Source: Kalmanozyma brasiliensis GHG001 (taxonomy: Eukaryota > Basidiomycota > Ustilaginomycetes > Ustilaginales). Taken from it: a stretch of 64,000 nucleotides of DNA. The notes under the pieces are model-generated. The model worked only from the letters and a program-made list of their open reading frames with translations, made no database searches and was not told the origin of the DNA. Numbering within the stretch: position 1 is the stretch's first letter; every line of letters starts with the position of its first letter. Shown one piece after another: positions 36,527-48,400 of this stretch. A program made the position numbers and the translations under genes. Location: the NCBI RefSeq assembly GCF_000497045.1, contig NW_015961949.1:62001-126000 (forward strand). Direction: 5' to 3'.

Positions 36527-37015
36527 GACTTGCTAGTTCAGATGGATGCTCGTTCAGCGACGAGGGTCAGTCGACGATTCACACCATGCGAATGCATCCC
36601 TTTTCTTCCTCCATTCAGGCTTCATGTGTGGCCTCTGAGGTTCACAACCGACGGCTCGGCGGCTGTGACCGCCTCGTAGCATCTCTTGATGTGTTGCTGT
36701 GTCCCTGTCTGTGAATGCTTACGGAGCAATTTTTTCAGCTGTTACATCGCACCTGGCATTGAAGAGATGAAATTTTAGGTCCCTTCTCCACACCGCAACC
36801 TTGGCTCGGAACCAAAAATTTTGGGATCTTCGCACGTCAATCTGCATGCTCGACGTTTACACCTTGTCGCCATCACCCTCGCCATCACCTTCTCCGCGTC
36901 ACACGACACCGGCAACCCTGTTATCGAAAGCAAAGAACACTTCGGAAGTACCTAAGTGCGCAGTAGATCGAACAAAAGCAGTAGCAATCTTCGCCATCCG
37001 CCCTCGCAGTCCGAG
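36527..37015. other. intergenic RNase Z-TPK to Fap7
   Basis: A 489-base gap between tandem genes, holding the 3' flank of the fusion gene and the FAP7 promoter. A pyrimidine-rich CCATCACC-type run lies at about 36870-36895. No gene seen. Confidence 0.45.
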
Positions 37016-37732
37016 ATGGTCCGCTCGTATCCGAACATCGTCATCACCGGCACGCCGGGCACGGGCAAGTCGACGCACTCCTCTTTGCTCGCCTCGACCT
37101 ACTCTCCGCCCTCGAGCTCCTCTCATCCTCTCCGCCAGATCGACGTCGGGGCGTTGGTCAAGCAAGAAGGTTTCTACACGGACTACCTGGAGGAGTGGCA
37201 GAGCTACGAGGTGAACGAAGACCAGCTGTTGGACCATCTGGAGCCATTGACGGGCACAAAAGCGCCCGAGCCGATAGACGGGGAAGAGTTCGACGAGGAT
37301 GAGCTGAGACAGGCCAAGCAGCAGGACGAGGACGATGAGGCCAGGGGAGGGCTCGTGTTGGACTGGCACACGTGCGACGTCTGGCCCGAGAGATGGGCCG
37401 ACTTGGTTGTTGTATTGCGGTGCGACCATAGCGTTCTTTGGGAGCGCTTGGAGAAGAGGTAAGTATAGAAGATTCGCATTGTGTTGCTGCTTCAAGATAC
37501 TGACAAAGCTGATGCTTTCCTTTGCCGCTTGAACAGGGGATACCCACTCAAAAAGATTCAAGAGAACAACGAGGCCGAGATCATGGGCGTAGTTGCGGAC
37601 GACGCGCGGTCATCCTATCCTGCGGAAGCGGTGGTCGAGCTGACAAGCCAAGAGTCAGGAGACGTAGAGGAGAACGTGGAGAGGATCATCCAGTGGATTC
37701 ACGCTTGGAGGCAGGCGCGCGGACTCGAGTGA
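37016..37732 (+). CDS. FAP7: Fap7/adenylate kinase isoenzyme 6 (ribosome biogenesis)
   Basis: Fap7 (AK6, hCINAP) is a nucleoside monophosphate kinase-fold ATPase needed for late 18S rRNA processing of the small ribosomal subunit with Rps14. Exons 37016-37458 and 37537-37732 join at phase 2 (AG|G, Arg) to 212 residues; yeast has 197. Walker A is GTPGTGKST. Conserved are IDVGALVKQEGFY, LDWHTCDVWPERW and LVVVLRC, followed after the splice by RGYPLKKIQENNEAEIMGV, a family hallmark. An acidic insert (about 85-112, rich in Asp/Glu) is longer than usual. Intron 78 nt with GTAAGT donor. Confidence 0.94.
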
Positions 37733-38041
37733 ATGGGGTACACAGCGGCGGGACGCGCCCGCAGGAAGTAGGTGCATAGCCTACGCCGCCAGCCTCGCCC
37801 GTTCCCTCAACTTTGCGATCACAGGCGCCGCCCGCGCCATTTTGGCACAGTATGTCCCAGCATCCCAGCTGTGAATGCGAGCTCGGCCAATTGAGAAGCG
37901 AGATTCGCGCTTGGTCAAGGTCAGACGCGGTGCCGGTGTGGCATGTGTTGGCGTGATATTGTGACATTCAGCAGCGGCAACAAATCAGACATCGGTCCTG
38001 ACCCGCAAATGGGCCGGACCGTTTTGCAGGAACGAGCCAGC
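37733..38041. other. convergent intergenic FAP7/septin
   Basis: A 309-base tail-to-tail gap carrying both 3' untranslated regions. Nothing else seen. Confidence 0.45.
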
Positions 38042-39255
38042 CTACTCGTTGAGGTTCTGAGCCTGGAGTCGTGTCTCGAGGTTCCTGAGGCTCTCCTCCT
38101 TCGCCAAGAGCTCTTGCCTCTTCTCCTGGATCTCCCTCTGCACTCTGAGCTCGATCTCCTTGAGCTTGTCCTCTTCGCGCTTAAGCTGTTCCTCCTTGAG
38201 CCTGACCGACTGGTTGGCAAGCTCTTCGCCTGGAATGGAAGTGTCGGCGTAGTCGCTGTGCACGGTTCTCGAGAGCTTCTCGGTACGGTAGTTCTCGTAG
38301 AGAAAGTCGTGGGTGATCTCCTTGAGATCGGTGAGATGTGTGTTGAGCAGGGCGGATCGAAGGCGTGCAAAGTCGGAGTGCTGCGGGTTGTCCACCTCGA
38401 CGATACCCCAAGGGTACTTGCGTGCGCGAACCGGCTCGCCGTTGACAATGACATCCTCCTCCGAGCCGACAATGGCGAAAGGCATGAGACCACGCAGCTC
38501 CGAGTTGTCTGCAATGGTCTCCTCGTCGTCCTCCTCGACATCGTACGGGAAGTTGTACACGGGAATGCCGTAGTGCTCGATGTCCTCCATGATGCGCTTC
38601 TTGAACTCTTGCTTCTCAGTGAGAGTCATCGAGTCTGCCTTGCCGATGACAGGGATGACGTTGACACGAGGAGACAGTCGGCGCATGAGCTCAATGTCGA
38701 CCTCGCGCAACGAGTGGCCGGTGGGTGTGATGAAGTAGAGAAGGGCATGGACACGGTTGTCGCGGAAACGTGGGTTACGCTTGATTCGCGACTCCTCTGC
38801 GAGAATGTCATCGTATTGTCGCTCGAGGAAGCCGACAATCTCCGAGAAGCTGCAGTGGCGGCAAGAGTCAGGAAAGAAGCGACGATACAGGTGTCAGTAT
38901 CTTGGCAGCAATGCAGCTTACGCCCTTTAGCTGAGCGGAGGCAGAAGCTCGAAACTTACGCATATTCGTTGTCGATGTTGTCGCCGAAGCCAGGTGTGTC
39001 GACGATAGTGAGACCGATGCGCATGCCATCCTCTTCGAGCTCGACATTGACGGGCTTGATGCGAATGCCTTCTTCAATGTGGGCTGTCTCAGGGTTGTCG
39101 CTGATCTTGTGACCAATCACCTCTGACTCGCAGAGAGTGTTGACGAAGGTGGTCTTGCCTGTACCCGAGGCGCCTACGACCATGAGACAGAAAGAGACAC
39201 CCTTCTTGGCCGCGCGACGGCGCGAAGCCATGCTCGAGTTGATAACGGACGACAT
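38042..39255 (-). CDS. CDC11: Septin, Cdc11 class
   Basis: GTP-binding septin that co-assembles into filaments at the bud neck, septa and hyphal tips. Exons 39255-38960 and 38849-38042 join at phase 2 (GC|C, Ala) to 367 residues. There is a short N-terminus with polybasic RRRAAKK before G1, which is GASGTGKT (28-35). G3 is DTPGFGD and G4 is GKAD. The septin-unique element follows (ALLNTHLTDLKEITHDFLYENYR), with a C-terminal coiled coil rich in Lys/Glu (about 310-367). The segments PRFRDNRVHALLYFITPTGH and EELRGLMPFAIVGSE-like NSELRGLMPFAIVGSE fit fungal Cdc11/AspA best. The 110-nt intron has a GTAAGT donor. The short C-terminal coiled coil is usual for Cdc11. Confidence 0.92.
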
Positions 39256-39928
39256 GGTGGCCGAGGTGTGAAGTGTTGGCAGTGCGAGAAGAGTCAGTCC
39301 GCGCTGCGGGTGGATGAGGTTCGGGCGGTCGGCAAAAGCGTGCTTTTGTTGCGAGGACAACCTTCGGGGCCCGCTCGAGTCGATGTCGCGTTTGATGCTC
39401 GGTGCGCAACGATGATGAAGATGATGGAGGAACTGACAGCGGGAAGATGCTTCCAAGCTGAGTGTCTGAGTGTTGAACCGCGCACGAGCACTCCTTCTGC
39501 CAGCTCGCGTTCCTTTGAGACACGCACTGCACAAAGGCGGCGGCATTACAATTTCTTGGCCGCCCAATTCAAATGTGAGGCAGCCAACCACAAACTTTGA
39601 AGTCCACTTTCAGAAGACTGCGTGCGCCTACCCAAAATCATCTCTTCAGTGCCAGATCCGATGTAACAATCCTAAAAAATTGCTCATCAAGCCATCACTG
39701 ACCAGGACACAGCATCGCAGCAACACAGCAATGGATGCTAACGAGGCGATTGAAGCCGCCGAGCCTGTTATGACTAGTAAAGCTGACCTGACTCAGCGTC
39801 CCAAGCACCGCTCACACGAACAAAGCGCACGGTGCTGCACAAAAGACAACGATTCTTGAACGACAATACGGTACATCAAACTGAGCAAGCAAGCCGTTAT
39901 TTCTTATTCACCATCTCACGCCCTACGC
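39256..39928. other. intergenic between septin and nitronate monooxygenase
   Basis: About 670 bases: septin promoter and leader on the left, 3' flank of the monooxygenase on the right. Small open frames only; none supportable. Confidence 0.45.
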
Positions 39929-41088
39929 TCAGAGACGGGCACCGCCACCAACGAGCAGCTGGCTACCGTTCTTGAGCGTTGCCACGGCCTCGTTGACCAT
40001 CTCGTCGACAATGTCCTTGGCGGGCTTGATGTCCTCGATGACCGAAGCGCACTTGCCGAGCAAGAACCTCTGGCGGGCGCCGGCCTCCTTGGTGCCCTCC
40101 TCGTCGTCATTCTCGAGATCGTGGTAGACGGGGATGACACCCTTCTCCGTGAGCCTCTTGATGTCGTCCGGGCGCGACTCCCAGTCCATGATGTAGTCGG
40201 TCTTGTAGACGCGGAGGGGACGACCGGTGAAGATGATAGTGCGCACATCGGTCTCGTGCGTCGACTTGAGCACTGCTTCCTTGTGAGCGCGGGGTGCGCC
40301 CGACTCCTTGGAGGCAACAAATCGAGTGCCCACCCAGACACCGTCCGAGCCGTAGCAGATGGAGGCGGCGAGACCGCGACCGTTGAAGATGCCACCAGCG
40401 GCAACCGTGATGATGGGCTTGCCGGTGAGAGGCGATTTGCGACCACGGCAGATATCGACAACGCGGGGAGCGATGATGGAGAGAGGGACATCACCGGTGT
40501 GTCCACCACCCTCACCACCTTGGTAGATGATCATGTCAGCGCCAGCCTCAAGAACCTTGGGCGCGTGCTTAGGGTGGCCAATGATACCGGCCACAATAAT
40601 GTTGGCAGCGTGGAGCTTCTTGACCACCTCGACGGGGGGCACACCGACGGCCGAGATGAAGAGCTTAGCGCCCGACTCGATGATGATGTCGATGAGCTCA
40701 GGGAGCTGGCCGTTGGTGTAATCTGTGTTGGTCTTTCGGGCACCACCGCCGACCTTAGGGAGGAGCAGATCGATACCAAACGGAGCGTTCTTGTCGTGCA
40801 AGTGCTCCTTCAATTCCGCCACGACCTTGCGGAGATAAGCAGGTGTGTATCCCACACCCCCGATCACTCCGATGCCACCCGCGTTAGTGACGGCGGCGGC
40901 GAGCTCGGGACCAGCAGCGACGTTCCTGATGATCGTATGAGGAGAAGAGGTGTAAAAGTTTGTGTCAATGTCGAACAAGACGCGAAAAGTGGCAAAAAAT
41001 GAATTACTCACATGCCGGCAAGCATGATGGGGTGCTTGATGCCGAACTGCTCGGTGAGCGGGGTCTTGATCTGTTGTGCGGAAGCCAT
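39929..41088 (-). CDS. Nitronate monooxygenase (2-nitropropane dioxygenase family)
   Basis: FMN-dependent TIM-barrel enzyme that oxidises alkyl nitronates, such as the plant/fungal toxin propionate-3-nitronate, to carbonyl compounds. Exons 41088-41012 and 40925-39929 join at phase 2 (AT|G, Met) to 357 residues. The start MASAQQIKTPLTEQFGIKHPIM is followed across the splice by NVAAGPELAAAVTNAGGIGVIGG, a family hallmark. Other motifs are YQGGEGGGHTGD (FMN phosphate loop and catalytic-region His), ITVAAGGIFNGRG and GVWVGTRFVASKES. The 86-nt intron has donor GTGAGT. Physiological substrate cannot be told. Divergent from NAA38. Confidence 0.92.
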
Positions 41089-41611
41089 GATGATGATGTG
41101 TGGTGAGAGATGAAGATGGTGGTGGTTGCGGAAGACGAGTGGAAGGCGGGCTGCGCTCAGATGGTTGCACAACAAATTTCAAAATGCGGGGCAAGCACGG
41201 TTGAGGCGCAGCCAGCCAAACGTACAGGCAGAGCCACCTTCCGACAGGCGATTAGAGTTGAGCACAAGCGCTTAGGCTCCAACGCAGGACCTGCTGACCT
41301 GTCTCTGTGTGTGTCTCTGCGCTGAGGCTTGCCACTGAGGAAAGCGAGCCGCGCTGTGTTGGCGGTGGCAGTCGGCAAAGGCGGATTCTGATTTTGCCGG
41401 AAACTACCCGGTGCTCCGGCTAGCAAACGCGCTTGGGCAAGGATGCTCTTTGCTTAGGCGAGACCCTGAGCGAGCATATCGCACGGGAGCTTGGAATCTT
41501 CCTGCGGACCCTTGTTTCGGATCGTTGATCTTTGGCAAGGCTTGAAACCATCTGTGCCACGTCAAAGTGTTTGTGACTGGCTCTGCTGTCATCACAGCGG
41601 GCTCAGCGACG
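41089..41611. promoter_or_regulatory. divergent intergenic region NMO/NAA38
   Basis: A 523-base region between divergent starts that must contain both promoters. The frame of NAA38 is open back to 41567. No other feature seen. Confidence 0.4.
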
Positions 41612-41950
41612 ATGAACGAGGCTGCCACCAAAGCAGCAACAGCTGCGAAGACGATCGAGACCAACTTTGTAGGCCGCACTAGCATCGTCCACATCCCTGA
41701 CGGTCGCGCTTTCTGCGGCACCTTTGTCTGCGTCGACTCGGGCAAGAACATCATCCTCGGCAACACGGAGGAGATGCGAGTCACACCAGAGGGACGCAGC
41801 TCGTCTCGTAACGTGGGCATGGTCATGATCCCCGGTGACTGCGTAGTCAAGGTTGAAGTGCAGGAAGATGCAACACAGACGCAGCACGCACCGCCTCAAC
41901 CCTCGCTAGCTCAAGCAGGATGGCCTGATGACGAGTCTTTGTATTCTTGA
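41612..41950 (+). CDS. NAA38: Naa38/Lsm-domain auxiliary subunit of NatC acetyltransferase
   Basis: A 112-residue Sm-like protein resembling Naa38 (Mak31/LSMD1), the small auxiliary subunit of the NatC N-terminal acetyltransferase. Sm1 motif: GRAFCGTFVCVDSGKNIILGNTEE, minus the start (GR..G.F.C.D...NIIL). Sm2-like strand: VGMVMIPGDCVVKVEV. The assignment to Naa38 rather than a canonical Lsm is inferred from the longer inter-motif loop and the IPG in the Sm2 strand. The ATG at 41612 is chosen; an in-frame ATG at 41567 adds 15 residues. A short first exon further upstream cannot be excluded. Tail-to-tail with the next gene (48 bases). Confidence 0.75.
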   Translation: MNEAATKAATAAKTIETNFVGRTSIVHIPDGRAFCGTFVCVDSGKNIILGNTEEMRVTPEGRSSSRNVGMVMIPGDCVVKVEVQEDATQTQHAPPQPSLAQAGWPDDESLYS

Positions 41951-41998
41951 TCGCCAGACGCAAACCAAGAGAGGCACCAACAAAGGACGAAGCGCCAT

Positions 41999-43242
41999 TC
42001 AAGGAGAACGCAGACGAAGAGCTTGGTCGCAAAGATCGTAGAGCGTAGTCGCGACCCGATCGAGCTCTGCGATGTGGTCGTGGCCTGGATGCTCGATGGC
42101 ACATCCAAGCACCTCGCTCATCATCCAGGACAATGGCTTCAACAAGGATGTCTCGATGAGACTCAATGCGTCCCGGCCGCCAAAGCTGACGAAGCTCAAG
42201 CAGAATTCGAAGATAGCCGAGATTGGCATGAGCAAACTGGCTCCTACGACAGCGATGCCTCCCAAAGCATCCTCCAGCTCCTGCTCCAGCTTCTTTACGA
42301 TAGCGAGCGCGATACTTGCGGCGATACTGCAACCGGCTGACTGGCTCCGCGCTTGGATACGGTCGAGGATTCCAGCTGCCATCTTGATCTGCGTTTCATC
42401 GCGCCATATCAGATCTGCGAAAATCTGGCCTCCTCTGCTGGTGAGGCCGGCTGCAATACCTGCGTTGATCTCTCGACCCTCAAGCTCGACTGTAGCGTCA
42501 AGCATAAGGCCAAGCAGGGCCAGCAAATGAGGACGCTGCTGCGTGTCGCCGGCTACGAGCTCCGTTGCCCTTTCAAGACTAGCGACGAGAAGATTGGCGA
42601 CCTTGGCATAAGCCTCGAGTCCGAATCCAGCGTCGTTGTGCAACACGACCAGTAAAGACAGCAGTCGGCTCGTCAAGTCGGCGGGACCGCCGAAGAAGTC
42701 AGGATGCTTTACGAGTTCCTGGTCGAGCTCGAAACGATCGACATCAGTCGAGGACTCGATCTGAAGGCGCATGCAGTCGATGGTGTGGCGAGCATCGATG
42801 GAAGGCTCATCTGCAGGCAGCAGTCAAAGGGGCGGGTGTCACCATCTAGTCCGATGCTCCGGTTGGGACGAGCACAAGACACACTCACCATTCCTCCGCT
42901 CTGCCACGAGGACGAAGTAGTCTCTGTAGACCGCGATGGGAAAGGGCAAAGGCTGCTCGGGGAAGTGTTGCAACGACTGCAGGAACCGCGAAACATCTCG
43001 CTTGAGAGCCTCTCGCGAACCAGACCCTGGGTCAGCAGCGGCTTGCGCGTCGCCCACGACCACCTGTCGTGCAATCGGAGACAGACAGTAAAGAGCTACG
43101 GCGTGTCAGTCCACCTCTTCGATGACGTGTGAAGTTAGGATTCGCCAGCAGGACAGAACATACCACAGCAGCTCGTACGAGGTCTTTCATCGCGACCTGA
43201 GAACAAAGAGGTTGTCCTAGGTGTTGGGTTGCAGAGGCTCAT
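41999..43242 (-). CDS. Unassigned helical protein (three exons)
   Basis: Exons 42889-43095 and 41999-42810 are well supported: a GTGAGT donor, a CTGCAG acceptor, and a frame that joins cleanly (phase 1) into 339 codons of coherent, Leu/Ala-rich, probably all-helical armadillo-like sequence (for example LHNDAGFGLEAYAKVANLL and LIWRDETQIKMAAGIL). The first exon is less certain. The best fit is 43164-43242 (ATG at 43242, GTATGT donor, phase 1), giving 365 residues in total. An alternative start at 43190 would need a weak GTTCTG donor. I do not recognise the family. No membrane segment or catalytic motif is evident. The 3' end lies 48 bases from the convergent NAA38 stop. Confidence 0.65.
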
Positions 43243-43571
43243 CGTCCGTTGGTGACATGGCAGGAAGGAGTGTGTTCCCTCCTTCTTTTATACCCGATGC
43301 GCAATCTAGACATGTATACATTCATCACTGTTGAAGCTTGGAACGTGTCCGCAGGCCACTCAAAGCTTTGTGCGGATCGTCCGAATCGTGAGAAGATTTT
43401 GAGAGAAGGCGTCGGCTCACGCGTTGCGGAAGGTCCGGCAAAGAGCGGGTATGACTCGGCTTGGACCCTTGCGCTTGTTGGTCAGTGTGGTCATCCACTC
43501 TTGCTTCCTCGATACTTGCATCACCACACCCTCGGCTCCCCCGCTACCATCCCACGTCCGCCTCGAACAAG
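43243..43571. promoter_or_regulatory. divergent intergenic region, unassigned gene/nitrilase
   Basis: A 329-base head-to-head gap; promoters of both neighbours by position. Nothing else seen. Confidence 0.4.
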
Positions 43572-44576
43572 ATGGCAACTGCAAACGACGAAGTGATCCT
43601 CTGCTGCGTGCAGGACAGCCCGGTCTCGTTCGACCTGCAGGCGTCTCTCGACAAGCTCACCAGCCTCGCGCGAGAGGCAGCCACCAAAGCTCGAGCAGCC
43701 GCATCATCGCCCTCGACTCCGATCGTAGTCCTCTTCCCGGAGGCATTCCTGAGTGCCTATCCTCGAGGACTCGACTTTGGCGCCAAGATCGGTCACCGCA
43801 CCGCCGAGGGTCGATCCTGGTTCGCACGTTATCATGCATCATCCGTGTCCGTGTGCGACACAGAGGGGCCCGAGATGACGACTATTCGAAACGCAGCCAA
43901 GGACAACGGCATCACACTCGTGGCTGGTGTGATCGAGCGATGCGATCGACCCGAGACGGGCAAGAAGAGGGCAGAGTATGGAAGCAGCGTCGCAGGTGGA
44001 TCGGGTAGCATCTATTGCACCGCTCTCACCATCTCTGAGACGGGAGAGGTGCTGGCCTCGCACAGGAAGCTCATGCCTACGGGCACTGAGCGTCTGGTGT
44101 GGGGTCAGGGCGATGGGCAGGGCATCCGAGTGGCATCCACTCGAGCTGGCAATGTCGGTGCCGTGATCTGCTGGGAGAATTACATGCCGCTGCTGAGAAC
44201 GGCCATGTACGAGAAGGGCGTCGAGATCTACTGCGCACCCACGGCAGATGGTCGACCCACTTGGACATCGAGCATGCAGCACATCGCGATGGAAGGTCGT
44301 TGCTATGTCATCTCGTGTAATCAGTTCAACAAGCGGTCCGACTTTCCTCAAGACTACCCGGCGCTCAACGATCTCAAGCCGGACGAAGTGGTTACGAGAG
44401 GAGGAAGCGTCATCGTGGGACCTCTTGGCGAGATCATCGCTGGCCCGCTGTGGGATCAAGCCGGCATCCTGGTGGCCAAGGTGAACAAGAGCGAACTCAT
44501 CGAAGCCAAGATGGACTTTGATGCGGTAGGACACTATGCCCGCAACGATGTGCTCCGCTTGCAGGTCAACAGTTGA
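43572..44576 (+). CDS. Nitrilase/cyanide hydratase-family carbon-nitrogen hydrolase
   Basis: Hydrolyses a nitrile to an acid (or amide) through a Cys thiol. The 334-residue product carries the complete Glu-Lys-Cys triad: Glu57 in LFPEAF, Lys166 in HRKLMPT and Cys200 in ICWENY. Downstream YCAPTADGRPTW and RGGSVIVGPLGEIIAGP are characteristic of true nitrilases (branch 1) rather than amidases such as Nit1/Nit2. An in-frame ATG at 43461 would add 37 residues. The 43572 start (MATANDE) is preferred because it sits directly before the first strand. Physiological nitrile unknown. In plant-associated fungi such enzymes act on cyanide or plant nitriles. Confidence 0.92.
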   Translation: MATANDEVILCCVQDSPVSFDLQASLDKLTSLAREAATKARAAASSPSTPIVVLFPEAFLSAYPRGLDFGAKIGHRTAEGRSWFARYHASSVSVCDTEGPEMTTIRNAAKDNGITLVAGVIERCDRPETGKKRAEYGSSVAGGSGSIYCTALTISETGEVLASHRKLMPTGTERLVWGQGDGQGIRVASTRAGNVGAVICWENYMPLLRTAMYEKGVEIYCAPTADGRPTWTSSMQHIAMEGRCYVISCNQFNKRSDFPQDYPALNDLKPDEVVTRGGSVIVGPLGEIIAGPLWDQAGILVAKVNKSELIEAKMDFDAVGHYARNDVLRLQVNS

Positions 44577-45454
44577 CGTGTCAAAAGCTGTCCGTCATCT
44601 TCGTGACTTCCATCATAGCGGCACATGGATCTCGGAAGTGGACCTTGTGTCCGCGTCTCTATTCAGCTGTCAGACGAATCACAGAGGGTCCAAATCTTAG
44701 CTTACACCATGTCTGTGCGGATGTGGTCCAGCCTTGGCAAAGCGTGGTCGTATCGCGCTATCAGAATTCCGAGCCAGGATCCCGCGGAATTGGACTTCAT
44801 TGCGATTTGGCGTGCAGAAAATGCAAAGCCGGCATGGGACGTCGAATCGGAGCCTCCCACACAACGAATGAGTCCACCACAGGAACATGAAGAGCTGATC
44901 GCCATGCATCGGAAAGAGGGTTGCTGGGGAACATCTCAGTCTCGTCACAAGTCGACCGGGCTAGTCGTCGCAATCATGTTGGAGGTACCAACAAGGACAT
45001 CGCCAGGACGAGAACGTGGATCAGGGTTCCTAAACTTAGCTAAAAACTCGGCTTTTGCATGATTTTCGTACAACTCAGACATCACACCACTGTGCTTGGC
45101 AGAGGTGTTGTTGTTGTGGTTGTCCGCGGCAGTGCCGAGGATTGATTCAGCTACTGGATGCACATCAGCTTGTGATGGTTCGGCACCAAGCCGACTTCCG
45201 GTCACGCCAAGCCTTGTTCGTTACTCATCCGTGGTGAAAGTTTTGTCTCTCGCTCCGATCCGATTGCTGGTACTGTCGGCTTGACTCGGACCATCCCTTC
45301 AAGCTTGACATCATACATCTATCCTCTTGACCGTCACCCTCCTTCCCACGATACAATGGAAGAGCCGATACCGTCTTCGACAAGCCCAGCAGCCTGAACA
45401 GCCTAGACGACGCTAGACCCGCTTGATTCGGCGCTCCCGTCCTGCTTCACCATC
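44577..45454. other. intergenic nitrilase to ABC transporter
   Basis: About 880 bases between tandem genes. A + strand frame 44625-45062 (145 codons) has a fairly non-repetitive translation but no recognisable family and competing frames on both strands, so I do not call it. The last few hundred bases are the transporter promoter and leader. Confidence 0.4.
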
Positions 45455-48400
45455 ATGATGGCCGCTCTTCAGAGTCACAGTCGCGACGAGGTCACATCGA
45501 CACCGTCGACACCACCCGAGGATGACACGAGCAAGTCGACTCCCAGGATGACGCTAAGCAACAAAGAGGAACACGCCTCGACGACTTCTCCATCGCTGGA
45601 GCATGTCGCTTCTAGAGACGAGACAGCGCTATCGCCTTTCGCCATCAAACGCAGTCAATTCACGGCTTTGACGAAGAAGAACTGGATCGTGCTGAGGTCA
45701 TACTGGCTTGTCAATGCCCTCAGATGTCTCATCATTCCGATAGCCTATTACATCTTCTTGGGCTTCGCCAAGAACTTCTTCAACACCACCAACGACCTCG
45801 GGCTAGGCGCTCCAGCAACGATCCGTCAGCTCTCTGACACCATCGGATCCAAGCCGATCTACTGGCTTGACGCACGCACCTCAACGACTGGCTCAAGGTT
45901 CTCTGCGCAACAGATCATCGACACCATTCTGGAAGATTTGCAGCCCAGTCAGCGCTCACTTGTCAGACAAGTCCGCGACGATACTGAGCTCGGTCTCGCC
46001 TGTCCACAAGCCTTCAACGGACTGAGCAGTTGCTTTGGCGCCATCAACTTTCAAAACATCACTGAACAGGGCAGCGTCAGCTATACTCTTCGGCAGGACC
46101 CCGGTCTGACTCGCGTCAAAGTCAGCACAAACAGCGGAGATGCCGAGACCAGGACCCTGCCGTTGCAGTTCGCCGTTGATTCAGCCATCCTTCAGCTGAA
46201 CGGCGCACCCGCTTCCTTCTACGCTCAACCACCTCTCGAGCAACCTTATTCGGCGCAAACCAATGCTGAGCAATCAGAGACCCAACGAACAGGCTTCCTC
46301 AACGGCGTCGACCAGCTCAGCGTACTTGCCTTCTTCATTGGCATGCTTGGTATCGTCTGGCATCTCCCTTCCTCCGTCAGCGAAGAGCGTGGTTCCGGCA
46401 TGACCGCTCTCCTCACCACCATGGGCTGCGGTCAGCTTCCTCGTCTCCTCTCTTGGCTCTGCGGTCCCGGTGCTGCCTATCTTCCAGCTTGGTTCGTCAT
46501 GGGAGGTGTCCTATCCGCGACGCTCTGGACCACCAGCAACAAGGCGCTCTGCATCTTTGCCCACGTCTTGCCCGGTCTAGCCATGGCCAGCTGGTCACTC
46601 TTCGTGGCGACCTTCTTTGCACGCGCAAACGTGTCGAGCATCATCACCACCGCCATTGCGATCCTCTTCGCCATCGTCGCGCTCATCACCAAGCAGATCG
46701 GGGAAGGCGGTGGAATCATCATCGGCTTGCTCTTCCCCTCGGCTTCGTTCGTCTACGAGTTCATCGCCATCTCTGCCTACGAGGAAAATGGTCTCGCTGC
46801 TGATGTGCTTGGGTCACACGATGACTTCAACAGAGGACCCTCGATCCTTGGTCAGATCATCGTGCAAATTATCGCCATCTTCCTTTTCCCGGCACTCACC
46901 ATCCTACTGGAACGCAAACTCTTCTTCGCAGAGCCCTTCTTCAAGTGGTTGTTCCGACGTCGCTCCTCCTCGGCGCCTGTTGAGGGCTCGAGCTACTCAG
47001 AGAAAGCGAACTCAACCAAGGGGATGACACCGGCTTTGAAGATCAACAACCTGGTCAAGAAGTATGGCAAAAAAGAGAGCAGCCTGGCTGTCGACGATCT
47101 GGACCTCGAGGTGCCGCGTGGCAGCATCACATGCTTGCTCGGCTCGAATGGCTCTGGCAAATCGACTACCATCGGCATCGTCAGCGGGACGGTTCGCAAG
47201 ACCTCAGGCGAGGTCTACATCGACGGCTTTGAGCGCGGCGCTGCTCCACCTGGACTGCTTGGTGTCTGTCCGCAGAAAGATGTGCTCTTCAACCAGCTCA
47301 CCTGCCTTCAGCATGTCGAATTGTTCCGTGCCATCAAACATCGTCGTGGTACCAAAGAGGACGCCACCGATCTGCTTTCACGATGCGAACTCGCCCACAA
47401 ACTCAAATCGAAACCCATGCAGCTCTCTGGCGGTCAGAAGCGACGTCTGCAGACCGCAGCAGCGCTGGTCGGTCAGTCAACGTTCCTCATGTTTGACGAA
47501 GCAACATCTGGCCTGGACCCGTTGTCGCGTCGTGCTATCTGGAAGATCTTGCTCAACGAAAGAGGGAGGCGCTCGATCCTGCTGACGAGTCATTTCCTGG
47601 ACGAGGCGGACCTGCTTGGTGACCACATTGTCATCTTGGCAGCGCCAGGCAAGAAGCTGTGCCAAGGCACGCCGATCGAGCTCAAGACACGGTTCGGACA
47701 GGGAAGCACCATTCACGTGTCTCCTGCCGGAACTGGGGTGCTTTCGCTCCTGGAATTCGTGTGTCCTGGAACGAAGCAGATCGAAGCGATCGAGCCAGGT
47801 CAGGATTCTTTCTTGATTCCGTCGACCGAACAAACGCACGTGGCGCAAGCGCTAGAAGCGATCGAACAGCAAAAGACGGCTCTTGGCATCGCGAGCTACG
47901 ATGTAGCCGGCCCGTCTCTCGAGAGCGTCTTCCTCACGCTCAACTCGGAGCACGCCAGATCGAATGGCAGACAGGAAGAGGTCGACGAAATGGAAGGCAA
48001 TGTCGGTCATCGACACGATCAGTCTGGATTGTCTGACGGTGCAGTTGCGAGCGTCTTTGCTCTCACGCTTGCACAGCTTGGCAAGCGCGTCATGCTGTAC
48101 CGTCGCATCTACTTCCCAGCCATCTTTGCGATTCTCGTCGCCGTCGTTGGATCGATTGTGCCTCTTGCCTTCTTCTCGAACCGAGATCCATCGTGCACTC
48201 GCGGCTTTACGGATCGTCGCATCATCCAAGGAGCCACCTTCTGGGACAACGCCACTTCCACGACAGAGCTGCTGTACGCTGCACCCGTCGCCAACGCGCA
48301 GACAGTCTTCGGGACCGGCTTCGACCTGACTTCGATCGAATTCGATCGCGTGCCTCTCGACCAGTACAACTCGTCCATCGAGAGGCTTTGGAACGCAAAC

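Noticed and set aside
37943..39112. Plus-strand open frame (about 390 codons) opposite the septin gene
   Set aside because: Antisense to the septin exon and crosses its intron. Translation is Leu/Val/Arg-rich without domains.
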